A stretch of 64,000 nt of DNA from Rhizobium sp. R635 (GTDB lineage: Bacteria; Pseudomonadota; Alphaproteobacteria; Rhizobiales; Rhizobiaceae): contig NZ_LOKX01000012.1 in the NCBI RefSeq assembly GCF_002211285.1, positions 310,001 through 374,000 of the forward strand. The letters run 5' to 3'. Positions 17,833 through 27,033 of this stretch are shown piece by piece (position 1 is the stretch's first letter; each line of letters opens with the position of its first letter). The translations under genes were made by a program, and so were the position numbers. The notes under the pieces were generated by a model. That model was not told the origin of the DNA. It worked only from the letters and a program-made list of their open reading frames with translations, and did not search any database.

Positions 17833-17935
17833 TAGAGCACTTCCAGGCAAAGCGCGAAGCGCTTTTGCCGGGAATTGCGTAAAAACAAAAACTTAGAACG
17901 GTTACGCGCTTCCGTGAAAAGCTGAACCGCTCTAA
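17833..17935. repeat. second Rhizobium-type intergenic repeat
   Basis: It begins TAGAGC (17833-17838) and ends GCTCTA (17929-17934). Inside, GGCAAAGCGC-GAA-GCGCTTTTGCC forms a strong hairpin. The wording, with an A-rich middle and a closing GAACCGCTCTAA, matches an element I recall from many Rhizobium intergenic regions. The flanking stretch 17936-18100 shows nothing further. Confidence 0.7.
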
Positions 17936-18100
17936 GGAGACCACGGACTGCCATCCAGAGTTCAGCCGGCGATACTCTCGCTCTCATGCTTGAACGATGA
18001 AACGATCTATGATCGCATTGAATGCAATCGGGCGCCGGCCCCTTACTCCGGCTTCGAGAACCGCCATCAGCCTCACGACAGTCGATCTTGCCTTGCCTAA

Positions 18101-19072
18101 CTATGGTATCAGCAGAATGCTGCCGGCTGACCGTCCGGCTTCCATTTCCTCATGCGCATTCGCGACGTCCGCCAGCCTGTATTCGCCGCCGATCTCAGAT
18201 ACTATGCCCGTTTCCATGGCGCGGATTGCCGCATGTGCGGCCTCGCGATAGCGCCCGATATCGGCGCACCAGGCCATGATGCTCGGATGGGAGAGCGACT
18301 TGCCTGGTCGGAGCTCCTCGACCGGGACAGGCGGAATCGGCCCAGCGGCCTGGCCGATCGTGACTGCCTTCCCGAAAGGTCGGACCGAACGGATGCTTTT
18401 GATCAGCATCTCGCCGCCAATTCCGTCATAGGCGACATCGACGCCGATCCCGCTTGTAAATTGCTTCACGTGCCCTTCGATATCGGCCTCTCGTCCGACA
18501 ATCAGATGATCTGCTCCATAGGATTTGGCGAGAGCCGCCTTCTGCGATGTGCTGACGGTGCCGATGACGGTGGCGTTGAGCGACTTTGCCCAGCGAACGA
18601 GAATACTCCCAAGCCCGCCTGCCGCCGCGTGGATCAGCACGGTGCTTCCGTCGCCGACGTCGTGGATTTTCTTCAGCAGCAGATAGGCGGTCATGCCCTT
18701 GAGCAACGAACTCGCGGCGGGCTTCGCAGAAACGGTTTCGGGCAGCCTCACTACCCTTTCCGCTGCGATGTTCCTGGTCGAGCAATAGGCGCCAACCGGC
18801 GGTCCCGCATAGGCTACCCGGTCGCCCGGTTTGAAGTCGGTGACGTCAGGCCCCGTGGCTTCCACCACGCCCGCGGCCTCGGCGCCAATCACCGCAGGAT
18901 AGGATGGCAGCGGATAGATGCCCTTGCGGTGATAGACATCGAGGAAGTTCGTTCCGATGGCGTGATGACGGATTTTGATCTCGCCCGTGCCCGGCGGATC
19001 CGGATATTGATCCTCTATCCGGAACTGAGCGACGTCGCCGGGTGCATTCAGAAATACGATTTGGTCGGTCAT
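18101..19072 (-). CDS. NADPH:quinone reductase-like zinc-independent MDR enzyme
   Basis: A 323-aa medium-chain reductase of the quinone oxidoreductase type that transfers electrons from NADPH to quinones or enones. It has a GroES-like N-terminal half, the nucleotide-binding AAGGLGS motif near residue 155, and no cysteine cluster for structural zinc. ATG 19072 follows AAGGAGATCGAGG. It is divergent from a LysR gene, with a dyad between them, which points to control by that regulator. The physiological substrate is unknown. Confidence 0.92.
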   Translation of the reverse strand: MTDQIVFLNAPGDVAQFRIEDQYPDPPGTGEIKIRHHAIGTNFLDVYHRKGIYPLPSYPAVIGAEAAGVVEATGPDVTDFKPGDRVAYAGPPVGAYCSTRNIAAERVVRLPETVSAKPAASSLLKGMTAYLLLKKIHDVGDGSTVLIHAAAGGLGSILVRWAKSLNATVIGTVSTSQKAALAKSYGADHLIVGREADIEGHVKQFTSGIGVDVAYDGIGGEMLIKSIRSVRPFGKAVTIGQAAGPIPPVPVEELRPGKSLSHPSIMAWCADIGRYREAAHAAIRAMETGIVSEIGGEYRLADVANAHEEMEAGRSAGSILLIP

Positions 19073-19085
19073 CCTCGATCTCCTT

Positions 19086-19125
19086 TTTTCACACCCAGAT
19101 TATTCCCTGGGCAGATGTGTGAAAA
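19086..19125. promoter_or_regulatory. inverted repeat between qor-like and LysR genes
   Basis: TTTTCACAC at 19086-19094 pairs exactly with GTGTGAAAA at 19117-19125, and CCAG (19095-19098) with CTGG (19107-19110). This is the expected place for the site of the LysR protein. It covers the GTG at 19119, which argues that translation of the LysR gene begins later. Confidence 0.6.
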
Positions 19126-19142
19126 TTCCCTATTGTTGCGCA

Positions 19143-20009
19143 ATGAATGGGAAGAAATTCACAAAGATTGATTGGGACGACCTGCGCCATTTTCTCGCGC
19201 TCGCGCAGTCGGGAACGTTGCTCGGTGCCGCCAAACAGATTGGTGTCGAGCACGCCACGATAAGCCGGCGTGTGGCGTCCCTCGAAGCTTCGCTGGGGTG
19301 CAAGCTCGTCGATCGCCGCGGGCGGCGTGTCATTCTCACGGACGATGGGGAACGGGTTGCCAAACACGCGGCTGTTGTCGGCCTGCAGACTGCCGCGATC
19401 GAGCAGCTTGGCCGAAGCAGCTCGACGGAAGTCAGTGGCCATGTGCGGATCAGCGCCCCACCCGCACTTTCGAGCGTACTCCTGGCGAAACCTGTGGTTT
19501 CGATCAGGCAAGCCCATCCGGCCCTGCAGATCACGCTTGTCGGAGAGAAGCGGCTTGCCTCGCTCAATCGGCGCGAGGCTGATATCGCGGTGCGGCTTTC
19601 GCGACCGGAGCAAGGCGATTATTCCATCACCAAGCTCGGGGAGATCTCCTTCCACTTCTATGCATCAAAGATCTACCTCGATACCGTTCAGCCGTCCGAA
19701 TGGACGTTCATCGGCTACGACGAGAGCATGAACGCTTCGCCGCAGCAATTGCGCCTCATCGAGCGGGCCGGCGGTCGGCCGATTGCAGTACGATCATCCA
19801 TTCTGGAATTCCAGGCCGCCGCCGCGAAGCTTGGCGGCGGTGTCGTCATGCTGCCCGATTTCGCCGTGGCGGAAACCGATGGTCTCTTGCGGATCGACGA
19901 CGAAGATCCGCTGAGAAGAGAGGTTTGGTTGGTCGTCCATGCCGAGATCAAGGACGTGCCGTCCGTTCGTGCCGTCATGACGGCACTGAAGGCCGCGTTT
20001 GAGGGGTAA
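19143..20009 (+). CDS. LysR-family transcriptional regulator
   Basis: A 288-aa regulator. The N-terminal winged helix-turn-helix (IDWDDLRHFLALAQSG, LLGAAKQIGVEHATISRRV) is complete and is followed by a linker helix and an effector-binding domain to residue 288. ATG 19143 is preferred to the GTG at 19119, which lies inside the putative operator; neither has a strong ribosome site. It probably controls itself and the divergent quinone reductase gene. Confidence 0.92.
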   Translation: MNGKKFTKIDWDDLRHFLALAQSGTLLGAAKQIGVEHATISRRVASLEASLGCKLVDRRGRRVILTDDGERVAKHAAVVGLQTAAIEQLGRSSSTEVSGHVRISAPPALSSVLLAKPVVSIRQAHPALQITLVGEKRLASLNRREADIAVRLSRPEQGDYSITKLGEISFHFYASKIYLDTVQPSEWTFIGYDESMNASPQQLRLIERAGGRPIAVRSSILEFQAAAAKLGGGVVMLPDFAVAETDGLLRIDDEDPLRREVWLVVHAEIKDVPSVRAVMTALKAAFEG

Positions 20010-20290
20010 TTCTGCAGGCCGATGCATCGCTTGCGCTCGCATGACTGTATTGCAGCCAGAGCGGTGGAACAGCCTGGCGGTACGAGTTTTGCTCGGAAAT
20101 TTTCGAGAAGTTGAAGCTCGGTGAAGTGTGAGAGCCGGTATTTTCGTACCGCTCGCTAGCGACTTGCACCGAAGGTTCTGTCCTGCATGCCCCCGAAATC
20201 ATCGCGAAGTTTCAAGAATTCGAACAAGCTCATATGGCCGTTGTGCATCGAGACCGGAGCCGGTTCCGCACTTCGTTGCGGCGATCAAAC

Positions 20291-20315
20291 GGAACCAACG
20301 GCAAAGACGCAAGTT
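20291..20315 (+). promoter_or_regulatory. EcfG-type (general stress) promoter
   Basis: GGAAC, 17-nt spacer, GTT matches the alphaproteobacterial EcfG/RpoE4 promoter (GGAAC-N16-17-GTT). It lies 28 nt before the ATG at 20343, a spacing that fits a normal leader. The rest of the gap 20010-20290 shows nothing clear. Confidence 0.6.
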
Positions 20316-20342
20316 CTCCCTAAATATCTAGGGAGCAAGCAA

Positions 20343-20672
20343 ATGAAGAACCTCTTGAAAGCAGCTCTGGTGTCGGCGGTTCTCGGCTGCATCGCAGTCC
20401 CGTTTCCGGCATATGCTCAGGTGGAGTTGCGAATAGGCCCTGGCGGCGTCGATGTGCGGGAGCGTGATTATTACCGAGATCCATACTTCGACCGTCGGCA
20501 CCGCCGTGGATGTGACGTTCGGGATGCGCTGGACAGCGCCCGCGATGCAGGTCTTCGCAGGCCTCAGATCGTGCGGGAAACCCGTCGGACCATAACGGTT
20601 CAGGGCTTCACGCGAAGCGGAAGGCCGGACCGTATCATATTCGCCAATATCCGCGGCTGCCCCGAAGTCTGA
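20343..20672 (+). CDS. small secreted basic protein, 109 aa
   Basis: An exported protein with a clear Sec signal peptide (MKNLLKAALVSAVLGC... to about AYA-QVE). The mature part is rich in Arg, Asp and Tyr (RERDYYRDPYFDRRHRRG) and has two cysteines that could form one disulphide. The start has AGGGAGC upstream. I recognise the type as a rhizobial hypothetical secreted protein without known function. The EcfG-type promoter suggests expression under general stress. Confidence 0.8.
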   Translation: MKNLLKAALVSAVLGCIAVPFPAYAQVELRIGPGGVDVRERDYYRDPYFDRRHRRGCDVRDALDSARDAGLRRPQIVRETRRTITVQGFTRSGRPDRIIFANIRGCPEV

Positions 20673-20701
20673 TCCGGGCGATACGGAGCCGGCAAGAACA
20701 T

Positions 20702-21616
20702 TCAATCGTGCCGCGAGAGGAAGCCGGAGACGGTTGCCAGGCAGAGCTGCTTTTCCTCCACATGCGGCATGTGGCTGGACTTTTCGAAGAGCACCCACTC
20801 GCAGCCGGGAACGCGTTCGAGATAGGGCCTCACCACGAGGGGCGTCGCTTCGTCGTATTTCCCTGAAATCAGCAGCGTCGGCGCTTCGATGCGGTCGAGC
20901 CTGTCTTCGATCGTCCAATCCTTCATCGTCCCGATGACGTGGAATTCGGTCGGGCCGTTCATGTTGCGGTAGACGGTGTTGTCCTCGTCCATGATCCCAA
21001 AGGTGCGCGCCACCTCGGGCGGCCACGGCACCACGCGGCAGACATGGCGGTCATAGAAGACGCGCGAGGCGGCGATATAGTCCGGATCGGTGAGGCTTCC
21101 CGCCTGTTCGTGCTTCAGCAGTGTGTCCTGCACCTCTTTCGGCAGTTCCCGCCGCAGCCGATTGGCTTCCGCAACCCAGGTGTGCATGTTGGCCGGCGAG
21201 TTGGCGATGACGAGGGCCTTCAGGCCCTGTGGCCGGCGCACCGCATGTTCGGCGCCGAGCATGCCTCCCCAGGACTGGCCGAGGAAGGCATAACGGTTCT
21301 GAATGCCGAGATGGACAAGCAGCGCATCCAGCTCTTCGAGAAAGAGGCCGACAGTCCAGAAATCCGGCCCTTTTTCAGGAAGGCGGGTGGAATTGCCGTT
21401 GCCGAGCTGGTCGTAATGGATGACGGGGCGGCCGTCGAGCGCGGCGATGTCCTTGAAGGAATCGACATAGTTATGCGTGCAGCCCGGCCCGCCATGGGCG
21501 ACGACGAGAGGCAGCTTGCCGCTTTCCAGCGAACCGGTGACGCGATACCAGGTGCGATAGTCGCGAAAGGGCAAATAGTCTTCACGCGTCGCGATTTCGG
21601 CCACCGGCATCTCCAT
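20702..21616 (-). CDS. prolyl iminopeptidase-like hydrolase (pip 1)
   Basis: A 304-aa alpha/beta hydrolase of the proline iminopeptidase class. Oxyanion motif HGGPG is at 41-45, nucleophile S115 in GQSWGG, acid in GKYDE, and His in SSHMPH. Such enzymes release N-terminal proline or cut related amides. Ribosome sites are weak; ATG 21616 or 21610 are both possible. It lies downstream of the LuxR gene on the same strand, with a conserved box (21662-21681) 46 nt before its start. pip genes are the usual partners of plant-responsive LuxR solos. Confidence 0.9.
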   Translation of the reverse strand: MEMPVAEIATREDYLPFRDYRTWYRVTGSLESGKLPLVVAHGGPGCTHNYVDSFKDIAALDGRPVIHYDQLGNGNSTRLPEKGPDFWTVGLFLEELDALLVHLGIQNRYAFLGQSWGGMLGAEHAVRRPQGLKALVIANSPANMHTWVAEANRLRRELPKEVQDTLLKHEQAGSLTDPDYIAASRVFYDRHVCRVVPWPPEVARTFGIMDEDNTVYRNMNGPTEFHVIGTMKDWTIEDRLDRIEAPTLLISGKYDEATPLVVRPYLERVPGCEWVLFEKSSHMPHVEEKQLCLATVSGFLSRHD

Positions 21617-21661
21617 TTCTTGACTAGGTGGAAACCATAACGCGGCGGCAGCGGCGAAGGC

Positions 21662-21681
21662 AGCTATCACAAGTTATAGGG
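21662..21681. promoter_or_regulatory. lux-box-like site A, upstream of pip 1
   Basis: The core CTATCACAAGTTATAG at 21664-21679 is a partial dyad. It is identical to the second box (22493-22508) at 13 of 16 positions, differing only in the central three bases. It overlaps the last codons of the LuxR gene and is centred about 55 nt before the pip 1 start. Confidence 0.65.
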
Positions 21682-22483
21682 TGGGCAATGATCGGCCACG
21701 CTCTTCGAGCAGGCGGTAGTGGGCCGCGCGCACCACGGCCTGCGTGCGGTTGCGGGCGCCGAGTTTCTTGGCGGCGGCATTGAGGTGCATGACAACGGTC
21801 GGCACGGAGCGGCTGATGATGCGCGAGATTTCCTTGGCGGAATAGCCTTCCGCCGAATGGCGCAGGCATTCTCGTTCCCGCTCGGTCAGGCGGATCGTGC
21901 CGACGCTGCGTGCCTTCGTGTCGAAGAGCGAATAGGCCGTTTCGTGGAAGACGTGGGCGAGCAGGTTGAAGTCGGCGATGGCGCGCAGCGCATGCCGTTC
22001 GAAATCGCGGTCCCCGCTGAAGCGGATACCGGTGACCGTCGCATAGTCGCCGCCCGGCATATGGACCGGCACGGTGACTCCGGTCGACATGTCGCGTTCG
22101 CGGAGATAGCGCGTCACCGGCGCGGTGTCGTCGTTCATGAAGCGGTTGATCAGCGTGTCGGCATCCGTGTCGTAGTTCCAGAAGAACGGCGCGCTGCTGC
22201 GCAGCGCCACCTGCTGGACCGGGTCGATGCGGAAATAGCCGCGATCGAACCAGTAGTCGTGCATGTCGTCGGCGATGTTCCGGAGTTTCAGCAGCGACGG
22301 GATCATGATCGCGCCGTCGAGGTCGTAGGGCACCGGCGTATAATCATAGATCAGGGCTTCGAAGCCCAGCTGCTTCATCCCCTCGAAGGCCTGGTCGATG
22401 CAGCCGTCCAGCGTTTCATGCGCCGTAAACTGCCGTCTGATCGTTCCGATGTCGTCAAGCATGGGCGTTCCCCGGTTCGGCAT
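21674..22483 (-). CDS. LuxR solo, plant-responsive PipR/OryR/NesR type
   Basis: A 269-aa regulator with an autoinducer-binding domain (about 20-185) and a LuxR helix-turn-helix (about 200-255: LTERERECLRHSAEGYSAKEI). With a constant offset of 17 to TraR, M74 and W78 take the places of W57 and Y61, while D87 (D70) and W102 (W85) are kept. M57/W61 is the mark of LuxR solos that answer plant compounds rather than acyl-homoserine lactones. No LuxI gene is in the window. An alternative ATG seven codons in (22462) also has a fair site. It lies between two pip genes. Confidence 0.92.
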   Translation of the reverse strand: MPNRGTPMLDDIGTIRRQFTAHETLDGCIDQAFEGMKQLGFEALIYDYTPVPYDLDGAIMIPSLLKLRNIADDMHDYWFDRGYFRIDPVQQVALRSSAPFFWNYDTDADTLINRFMNDDTAPVTRYLRERDMSTGVTVPVHMPGGDYATVTGIRFSGDRDFERHALRAIADFNLLAHVFHETAYSLFDTKARSVGTIRLTERERECLRHSAEGYSAKEISRIISRSVPTVVMHLNAAAKKLGARNRTQAVVRAAHYRLLEERGRSLPTL

Positions 22484-22490
22484 GCGCCCT

Positions 22491-22510
22491 ACCTATCACT
22501 TCTTATAGCT
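22491..22510. promoter_or_regulatory. lux-box-like site B, between LuxR gene and pip 2
   Basis: The core CTATCACTTCTTATAG at 22493-22508 has CTAT/ATAG arms at the same spacing as site A. It is centred 88 nt before the ATG of pip 2 and 17 nt before the LuxR start, so it could serve both directions. Confidence 0.65.
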
Positions 22511-22588
22511 GGCACGGCACGCGATTTACGGTAAAAAATTAACCACGCCCAAATATTGAGCAAGGGATATTTTCTGCTGGAGCAATCA

Positions 22589-23479
22589 ATGTGGCGTGAA
22601 ATACAGCCGGACGCGCGATTTGAGATCGATGTCGATGGCTATCGCGTGGTTGCCTATAGCTTCGGGGCCGGCGACGAGACGGTTTTCTGCCTGAACGGCG
22701 GTCCCGGCCTGCCTTGCGATTACCTGCGCGAAGCCCACTCCTGCCTGATCGACAAGGGCTACCGCGTCGTCGCCTTCGACCAGCTCGGCACCGGCGCCTC
22801 CGACCGGCCGGACGACCTCTCGCTCTGGACGATCGGCCGGTATGTCGAGGAGACCGAGACGGTGCGCAAGACGCTGGGGCTCGGAAAGGTCCACATGCTC
22901 GGCCATTCCTGGGGCGGGTGGCTGGCGATCGAATATGCGCTGACCTATCCCGAAAATCTCAAGACGCTGATCCTGGAAGATACCGTCGCCGACATGCCGC
23001 ATCTGATCTCGGAACTGGAGCGGCTGCGGGCAGCGCTCGGTCCGGAAACGGTGTCGATGATGCAGAAGCACGAGGCGCAGGGCACCTACGATCATCCGGA
23101 ATATCTCGCCGCCGTCACCATCCTCAACTATCGCCATGTCTGCCGCTTGCCCGAATGGCCGGCGCCGGTGCGCCGTTCGCTCGACGACTGGAACATGGCG
23201 CCTTACGCGACGATGCAGGGCCCCAATGAGTTTCTCTATATCGGCAACCTCAAGGATTGGAACCGCATCCCCGATCTGCCGCGGCTGACGCTGCCCGTGC
23301 TGATCACCACGGGAGAGCATGACGAGCTGACGCCGGCCTGCGCGCTGAGGATGAAGCTCGCGCTGCCGAATGCCGAGCTCAAGGTATTTGCCAATGCCAG
23401 CCACATGCCCTTCTATGAGAACCCGCAGGATTATTATCCGGCGCTTCTCGATTTCCTCGCCCGGCAGAAGGCAGCCTGA
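22589..23479 (+). CDS. prolyl iminopeptidase-like hydrolase (pip 2)
   Basis: A 296-aa alpha/beta hydrolase, paralogue of pip 1. GGPG is at 37-40, nucleophile S107 in GHSWGG, acid in GEHDE, His in ASHMPF. ATG 22589 follows GGAGCAATCA; a TTG 33 nt earlier has no site. It is the first gene of a five-gene operon with a peptide transporter, so it may process the imported peptide or amide. Its promoter region carries box B. Confidence 0.92.
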   Translation: MWREIQPDARFEIDVDGYRVVAYSFGAGDETVFCLNGGPGLPCDYLREAHSCLIDKGYRVVAFDQLGTGASDRPDDLSLWTIGRYVEETETVRKTLGLGKVHMLGHSWGGWLAIEYALTYPENLKTLILEDTVADMPHLISELERLRAALGPETVSMMQKHEAQGTYDHPEYLAAVTILNYRHVCRLPEWPAPVRRSLDDWNMAPYATMQGPNEFLYIGNLKDWNRIPDLPRLTLPVLITTGEHDELTPACALRMKLALPNAELKVFANASHMPFYENPQDYYPALLDFLARQKAA

Positions 23480-23530
23480 TGCAAGTGAAAGCGGCTCAAA
23501 CCGGACGAAGACAGAGGGGTGGCCGCCGTC

Positions 23531-24469
23531 ATGCATCGCTATAAATTCGTTCTGACGCGACCGCTGCAGTTCCTGCCCGTCATCTTCGGCATCAGCGTCA
23601 TCACCTTCATTCTCGTTCGGCTGATCCCCGGCGATCCCGCGCGCAACATCCTCGGCACGCGCGCAACCCCGGCTGCCCTTGCTAGCATCCGCGCCCAATA
23701 CGGCCTCGATCAGCCGATGTGGCTGCAATATGTCTATTTCCTCAAGAACCTCGCCAATGGCGAGATGGGCAAATCGATCCTCTACAAGATCGACGTGCTG
23801 AAGCTGATCGCGACCCGCATCGAGCCGACGCTCGCGCTCGTCGCCGCGAGCGTCATCCTGTCGGTCCTGATCGCGGTGCCGATGGCGGCGATCGCCGCGC
23901 GCAATGCGGGCCGCGCGCCGGACCATGCGGTGCGTATCGTCTCGACCTTCGGCATCGGCTTTCCGCCCTTCTGGCTGGGGCTGATGCTGATCATCCTCTT
24001 CAGCGTCGAACTCGGCCTGCTGCCGGTTTCCGGCTATGGCGCGACACTCGGCGAAAAGCTTGCGCATCTCGTGCTGCCGAGCCTGACGGTGGCGCTCTCG
24101 CTCTCGACCGTGCTGACGCGCAGCCTGCGGGCGGCAATGATCGAAGCGCTGAAATCGGACGTCGCGACGGCGGCGCGCGCCCGCGGCATGCCCGAGGGCA
24201 TCGTCTTCTGGCGGCATGTGCTGCCGAATTCGCTGGTGCCGACGATCAACCTGCTTGCCGTCAACATCGGCTGGCTGATCGGCGGCACTGTCGTGGTCGA
24301 GAGCGTCTTTGCGCTGCCCGGCATGGGCCAGCTGCTGGTCAGAGCCATATTCTCGCGCGATTACATGGTGGTGCAGGGCGTCGCCATGGTCTTTGCCTGC
24401 GCCACCGTGCTCATCAATTTCATCGCCGATATCGTCACCGTCGCCGTCGATCCGAGGGTGAAGCTATGA
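23531..24469 (+). CDS. peptide ABC transporter permease, DppB-like
   Basis: Inner-membrane permease of 312 aa with six predicted membrane helices, the N-terminal FGISVITFILVRLIPGDP motif of DppB proteins and an EAA-type loop (ARARGMPEGIVFWRHVLPN). The start is taken at ATG 23531, with GAGGGG upstream. It overlaps the next permease by 4 nt. It forms a heterodimer with that protein for import of di- or oligopeptides or similar solutes. Confidence 0.95.
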   Translation: MHRYKFVLTRPLQFLPVIFGISVITFILVRLIPGDPARNILGTRATPAALASIRAQYGLDQPMWLQYVYFLKNLANGEMGKSILYKIDVLKLIATRIEPTLALVAASVILSVLIAVPMAAIAARNAGRAPDHAVRIVSTFGIGFPPFWLGLMLIILFSVELGLLPVSGYGATLGEKLAHLVLPSLTVALSLSTVLTRSLRAAMIEALKSDVATAARARGMPEGIVFWRHVLPNSLVPTINLLAVNIGWLIGGTVVVESVFALPGMGQLLVRAIFSRDYMVVQGVAMVFACATVLINFIADIVTVAVDPRVKL

Positions 24470-25317
24470 GCATCGAGGCGGCCGCACCCGCATCCCCTGG
24501 CCGGCGCCGCCTCTTTGGCCGGCGGCCGATGCTTGCCGTCGGCGCCGGCGTGCTGCTGTTCTTCATCCTGCTTGCGCTTGGCGCGCCTCTTGTCGCGCCT
24601 TACGATCCGATCATGCAGAACGCCGAGGTGCGCCTGCAGGCGCCTTCACTGCTTCACCCCTTCGGCACCGACAATTTCGGCCGTGACATCCTTTCCCGTG
24701 TCATCTGGGGTGCGCGCATCGATCTGCAGATGGCGCTGATCGGCGTCGTCTTCCCCTTCCTGATCGGCACGACGGTCGGCACGGTCGCCGGCTTTTTCGG
24801 CGGGATCGTCGACGCGCTGTTCATGCGCCTCGTGGATATCATTCTCGCCTTCCCCTTCCTCGTGCTGATGCTGTCGATCATCGCGATCCTCGGCCCGGGT
24901 CTCGGCAGTTTCTATATCGCCATGGCGCTGGTCGGCTGGGTTTCTTACGCGCGGCTGATCCGGGCGCAGATGCTGGTGCTGAAGGGCAGCGACTATGCCG
25001 TTGCCGCCGTCAGCCTCGGCTTCAGCCGCAGGCGCATCATGTTCCGGCACCTGCTGCCGAACGCGATTGCCGGCTCGATCGTCTTTTCCATGTCCGATGC
25101 GACGCTGGTCCTGCTCAGCGGTGCGGCCGTCAGCTATCTCGGTCTCGGCGTCCAGCCGCCGATCGCCGAATGGGGCGTCATGGTCGCGGAAGGACAGAGC
25201 TTCATCACCACGGCCTGGTGGATCACCCTGTTTCCCGGCCTATCCATCGTCTGCCTCGCCTTCGGCTTCAGCATGCTGGGCGATGCGCTCGGCGAACTGC
25301 TGGGAGTGCATGAATGA
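24466..25317 (+). CDS. peptide ABC transporter permease, DppC-like
   Basis: A 283-aa second permease with six helices. It has the DppC features: LGAPLVAPYDP after the first helix, HPFGTDNFGRDILSR, and an EAA-type loop (AVSLGFSRRRIMFRHLLPN). ATGA overlap with the upstream permease and with the downstream ATPase shows tight coupling. Confidence 0.95.
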   Translation: MSIEAAAPASPGRRRLFGRRPMLAVGAGVLLFFILLALGAPLVAPYDPIMQNAEVRLQAPSLLHPFGTDNFGRDILSRVIWGARIDLQMALIGVVFPFLIGTTVGTVAGFFGGIVDALFMRLVDIILAFPFLVLMLSIIAILGPGLGSFYIAMALVGWVSYARLIRAQMLVLKGSDYAVAAVSLGFSRRRIMFRHLLPNAIAGSIVFSMSDATLVLLSGAAVSYLGLGVQPPIAEWGVMVAEGQSFITTAWWITLFPGLSIVCLAFGFSMLGDALGELLGVHE

Positions 25318-27014
25318 GCGGCCCTGTGCTCTCCGTCCGCGATCTCACAGTCAGGGCGCATCTCGAATCCGGCCCGCGCACGCTGCTCGACGCGGTCTCG
25401 CTCGACCTCGGCCGCGGCGAAATTCTCGGCCTCGTCGGCGAGAGCGGCTCGGGCAAGAGCCTGTTCTGCCGCTCGCTGGTGCGCCTGCTACCCTCCTCGC
25501 TGCTGAAGATCGAGGGCGGCTCCGTGCTGCTCGAAGGGCGCGACCTGACGCGGATCGACGATCGCGAGATGCTGCAGGTGCGCGGCGGCGAGATCGGCAT
25601 GATCTTCCAGAACCCGACGAGCCATCTCGATCCGGTGATGCGGATCGGCGACCAGATCGCCGAGGGCATCCGCTACCACCAGGGCCTGGGTGCCCGCGAA
25701 GCCCGCGCCGCGGCGGTGGAGATTCTGACGCAGGTCGGCTTTCCCGACCCCGGCCGCCAGTATGACAGCTATCCGCATGAATTTTCCGGCGGCATGCGCC
25801 AGCGGGCGATGATCGGTGTCGCTCTGTCCTGCAACCCGAAGATCCTGATCGCCGACGAACCGACGACGGCGCTCGACGTCACCATCCAGGCGCAGATCCT
25901 GCGCCTGCTGATCGACATTCGTGACCGGCGCGGTCTGTCGATCATTCTCATCACCCACGATCTCGGCACCGTCGCCCAGACCTGCGACCGCATCGCCGTC
26001 ATGCGCGGCGGCAAGCTCGTCGAAGAGGGACCGAAACGGACGATCCTTGCACGGCCGCAGCATCCCTACACGATCAACCTGATCGACAGCCACCCGTCGA
26101 TATCAGGCGAGACGTCAGCGCCGTCGTGCGAGGTCGCCGAGGCAAGCGCGCCGGCCGGGCCTTTACTCGAGATCGACGATCTGCACGTGCGCTTCAGGGG
26201 CGGCGGCGGCCTGTTCAAAGGCAGTGCCAAGACGATCAGCGCCGTTGCAGGCGTCAGCCTGAAGATCATGCCGGGCGAGACGGTCGGCATCGTCGGCGAA
26301 TCCGGCAGCGGCAAGAGTACGCTTGCGCGCGCCGTGCTCGGGCTGACGCCGCTGTCTGCCGGCCACGTCACTTTCGACGGCATCGATCTCGCGCAGCAGA
26401 GGAGCGCCGGCCTCGCGAAGCTCAGGCGCGAAACGGCGATGGTGTTCCAGGATCCGTACAATGCGCTGAACCCGCGGCTGACGATCGGACAGATGCTCGC
26501 GGAGGTATTGAAGGTCCAGGGCAAGGTCGCCGCCGCCGATATTCCGGCACGCATCGGCGAGCTGCTCGATCTCGTCGGCCTCGAGCGCGAATTCGCCGAG
26601 CGCAAGCCGCGCAGCATGAGCGGCGGCCAGTGCCAGCGCGCCGGCATCGCCCGCGCGCTCGCCGTGGAGCCGAAGCTGATCATCGCGGATGAATGCGTGG
26701 CCGCCCTCGACGTCACCATCCAGGCGCAGATCATCGAGCTTTTCCGCCAGCTCACCGCGAAGATGAACCTCACGCTGATCTTCATCGCCCATGATCTGGC
26801 GATCGTGCGCAATCTCTGCGAACGCGTGGTCGTGATGTATCGCGGCGAGATCGTCGAGGAGGGCCGCTGCGACGAAGTCTTCACGCGGCCGAAGCATGCC
26901 TATACCGCGGCGCTGATCGCCGCCATTCCCGACATCGATCCCGACAAGCCGCTGCTGCAAGGCATCGGCGGCGGGGACGAGCCGCAATCCATATCCATCA
27001 AACGCATGCCATAA
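25314..27014 (+). CDS. fused DppD-DppF peptide transporter ATPase
   Basis: A 566-aa double ATPase. The first half has Walker A GESGSGKS, signature SGGMRQR and Walker B ILIADEP. The second has [15 protein letters not shown] and LIIADE followed by CVAALD, with Cys where Pro is common. Each half ends in the oligopeptide-type C-terminal extension ([16 protein letters not shown]). Fusion of the two ATPases is common in rhizobial family-5 transporters. It overlaps the upstream permease by 4 nt. Confidence 0.95.
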   Translation: MSGPVLSVRDLTVRAHLESGPRTLLDAVSLDLGRGEILGLVGESGSGKSLFCRSLVRLLPSSLLKIEGGSVLLEGRDLTRIDDREMLQVRGGEIGMIFQNPTSHLDPVMRIGDQIAEGIRYHQGLGAREARAAAVEILTQVGFPDPGRQYDSYPHEFSGGMRQRAMIGVALSCNPKILIADEPTTALDVTIQAQILRLLIDIRDRRGLSIILITHDLGTVAQTCDRIAVMRGGKLVEEGPKRTILARPQHPYTINLIDSHPSISGETSAPSCEVAEASAPAGPLLEIDDLHVRFRGGGGLFKGSAKTISAVAGVSLKIMPGETVGIVGESGSGKSTLARAVLGLTPLSAGHVTFDGIDLAQQRSAGLAKLRRETAMVFQDPYNALNPRLTIGQMLAEVLKVQGKVAAADIPARIGELLDLVGLEREFAERKPRSMSGGQCQRAGIARALAVEPKLIIADECVAALDVTIQAQIIELFRQLTAKMNLTLIFIAHDLAIVRNLCERVVVMYRGEIVEEGRCDEVFTRPKHAYTAALIAAIPDIDPDKPLLQGIGGGDEPQSISIKRMP

Positions 27015-27033
27015 CAAAGAAGGGAACGAACTG

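Noticed and set aside
22510..22530. TGGCAC resembling a sigma-54 -24 element upstream of pip 2
   Set aside because: The -12 part lacks TTGC at the right distance, so the match stops at the first half.
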